This document shows positions 63,880-64,000 of a stretch of DNA of 64,000 bases, piece by piece (position 1 is the stretch's first letter; every line of letters starts with the position of its first letter). The notes under the pieces were generated by a model that was not told the DNA's origin, did not search any database, and was given only the letters and a program-made list of their open reading frames with translations. Both the position numbers and the translations under genes were made by a program. The DNA comes from Bacteroidota bacterium (GTDB lineage Bacteria; Bacteroidota; Bacteroidia; J057; JADKCL01): NCBI GenBank assembly GCA_016718825.1, contig JADKCL010000013.1, positions 133,239-197,238 on the forward strand, written 5' to 3'.

Positions 63880-64000
63880 TAACATACGTTTGGAGAATTG
63901 ATTATATTGAATTACTCAAATATAATGCACCCATTTATGTCAGAGATTTTAGGCTATCCACTTCTTTTATGTTTTTCGTTGTTGAAGTATCAACGAGCCA

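Overview
The window reads as a chromosomal segment of a Bacteroidota bacterium, probably a gliding, type IX secretion (T9SS) lineage such as the Saprospiria or Chitinophagia. The evidence is a GldN-type gliding/T9SS gene, many secreted proteins ending in T9SS sorting domains or CHU_C-type gliding-associated domains, DUF3494 ice-binding-like proteins, promoter-like TTG/TAnnTTTG pairs, and AT-rich translation starts with weak Shine-Dalgarno sites. Genus cannot be fixed from sequence alone. Base composition is mosaic: most of the left half looks balanced, 50.0-53.3 kb is visibly GC-rich, and 55.5-64 kb is visibly AT-rich.

Left part (1-35 kb), mostly chromosomal backbone: hypothetical proteins, a cupin, a lectin-like gliding-associated protein, an FkbM methyltransferase, gldN, a T9SS cargo protein, a decayed AAA-ATPase/DUF4435-like pair, an S37-type peptidase, a P-type cation ATPase, a zinc alcohol dehydrogenase with an alpha/beta hydrolase, a DUF3494/OmpA envelope cluster, an mlaE-mlaF-mlaD lipid-transport operon, and a leftward operon of S74-like, beta-barrel and T9SS proteins.

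Middle (35-55 kb), accessory: an IS200/RAYT-type transposase with REP-like palindromes, then a tyrosine recombinase that begins an island. The island carries secreted or lipidated cargo, a zinc metalloprotease, a candidate toxin followed by two paralogous immunity-like genes, a large GC-rich CHU_C protein, and small hypothetical genes.

Right end (54-64 kb), defence-like: a small coiled-coil/winged-helix gene, an Eco57I-class DNA methyltransferase/restriction-like gene (frameshifted), an RecF-like ATPase with a helical HEPN-like C-terminus starting 2 bp later, a nonsense-interrupted winged-helix copy, and an MBL-fold hydrolase with a broken membrane partner.

The most unusual signal is a set of four arrays of degenerate, pyrimidine-rich repeats with an almost exact 11-bp period (37397-37484, 38020-38125, 53669-53777, 54415-54502). 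They surround or precede two of three paralogous coiled-coil/winged-helix genes in the island. I do not recognise this arrangement as a named system.

Many genes are split by single-base frameshifts, mostly apparent deletions and several at homopolymers. Sequencing or assembly error is therefore as likely as true gene decay for most of them.
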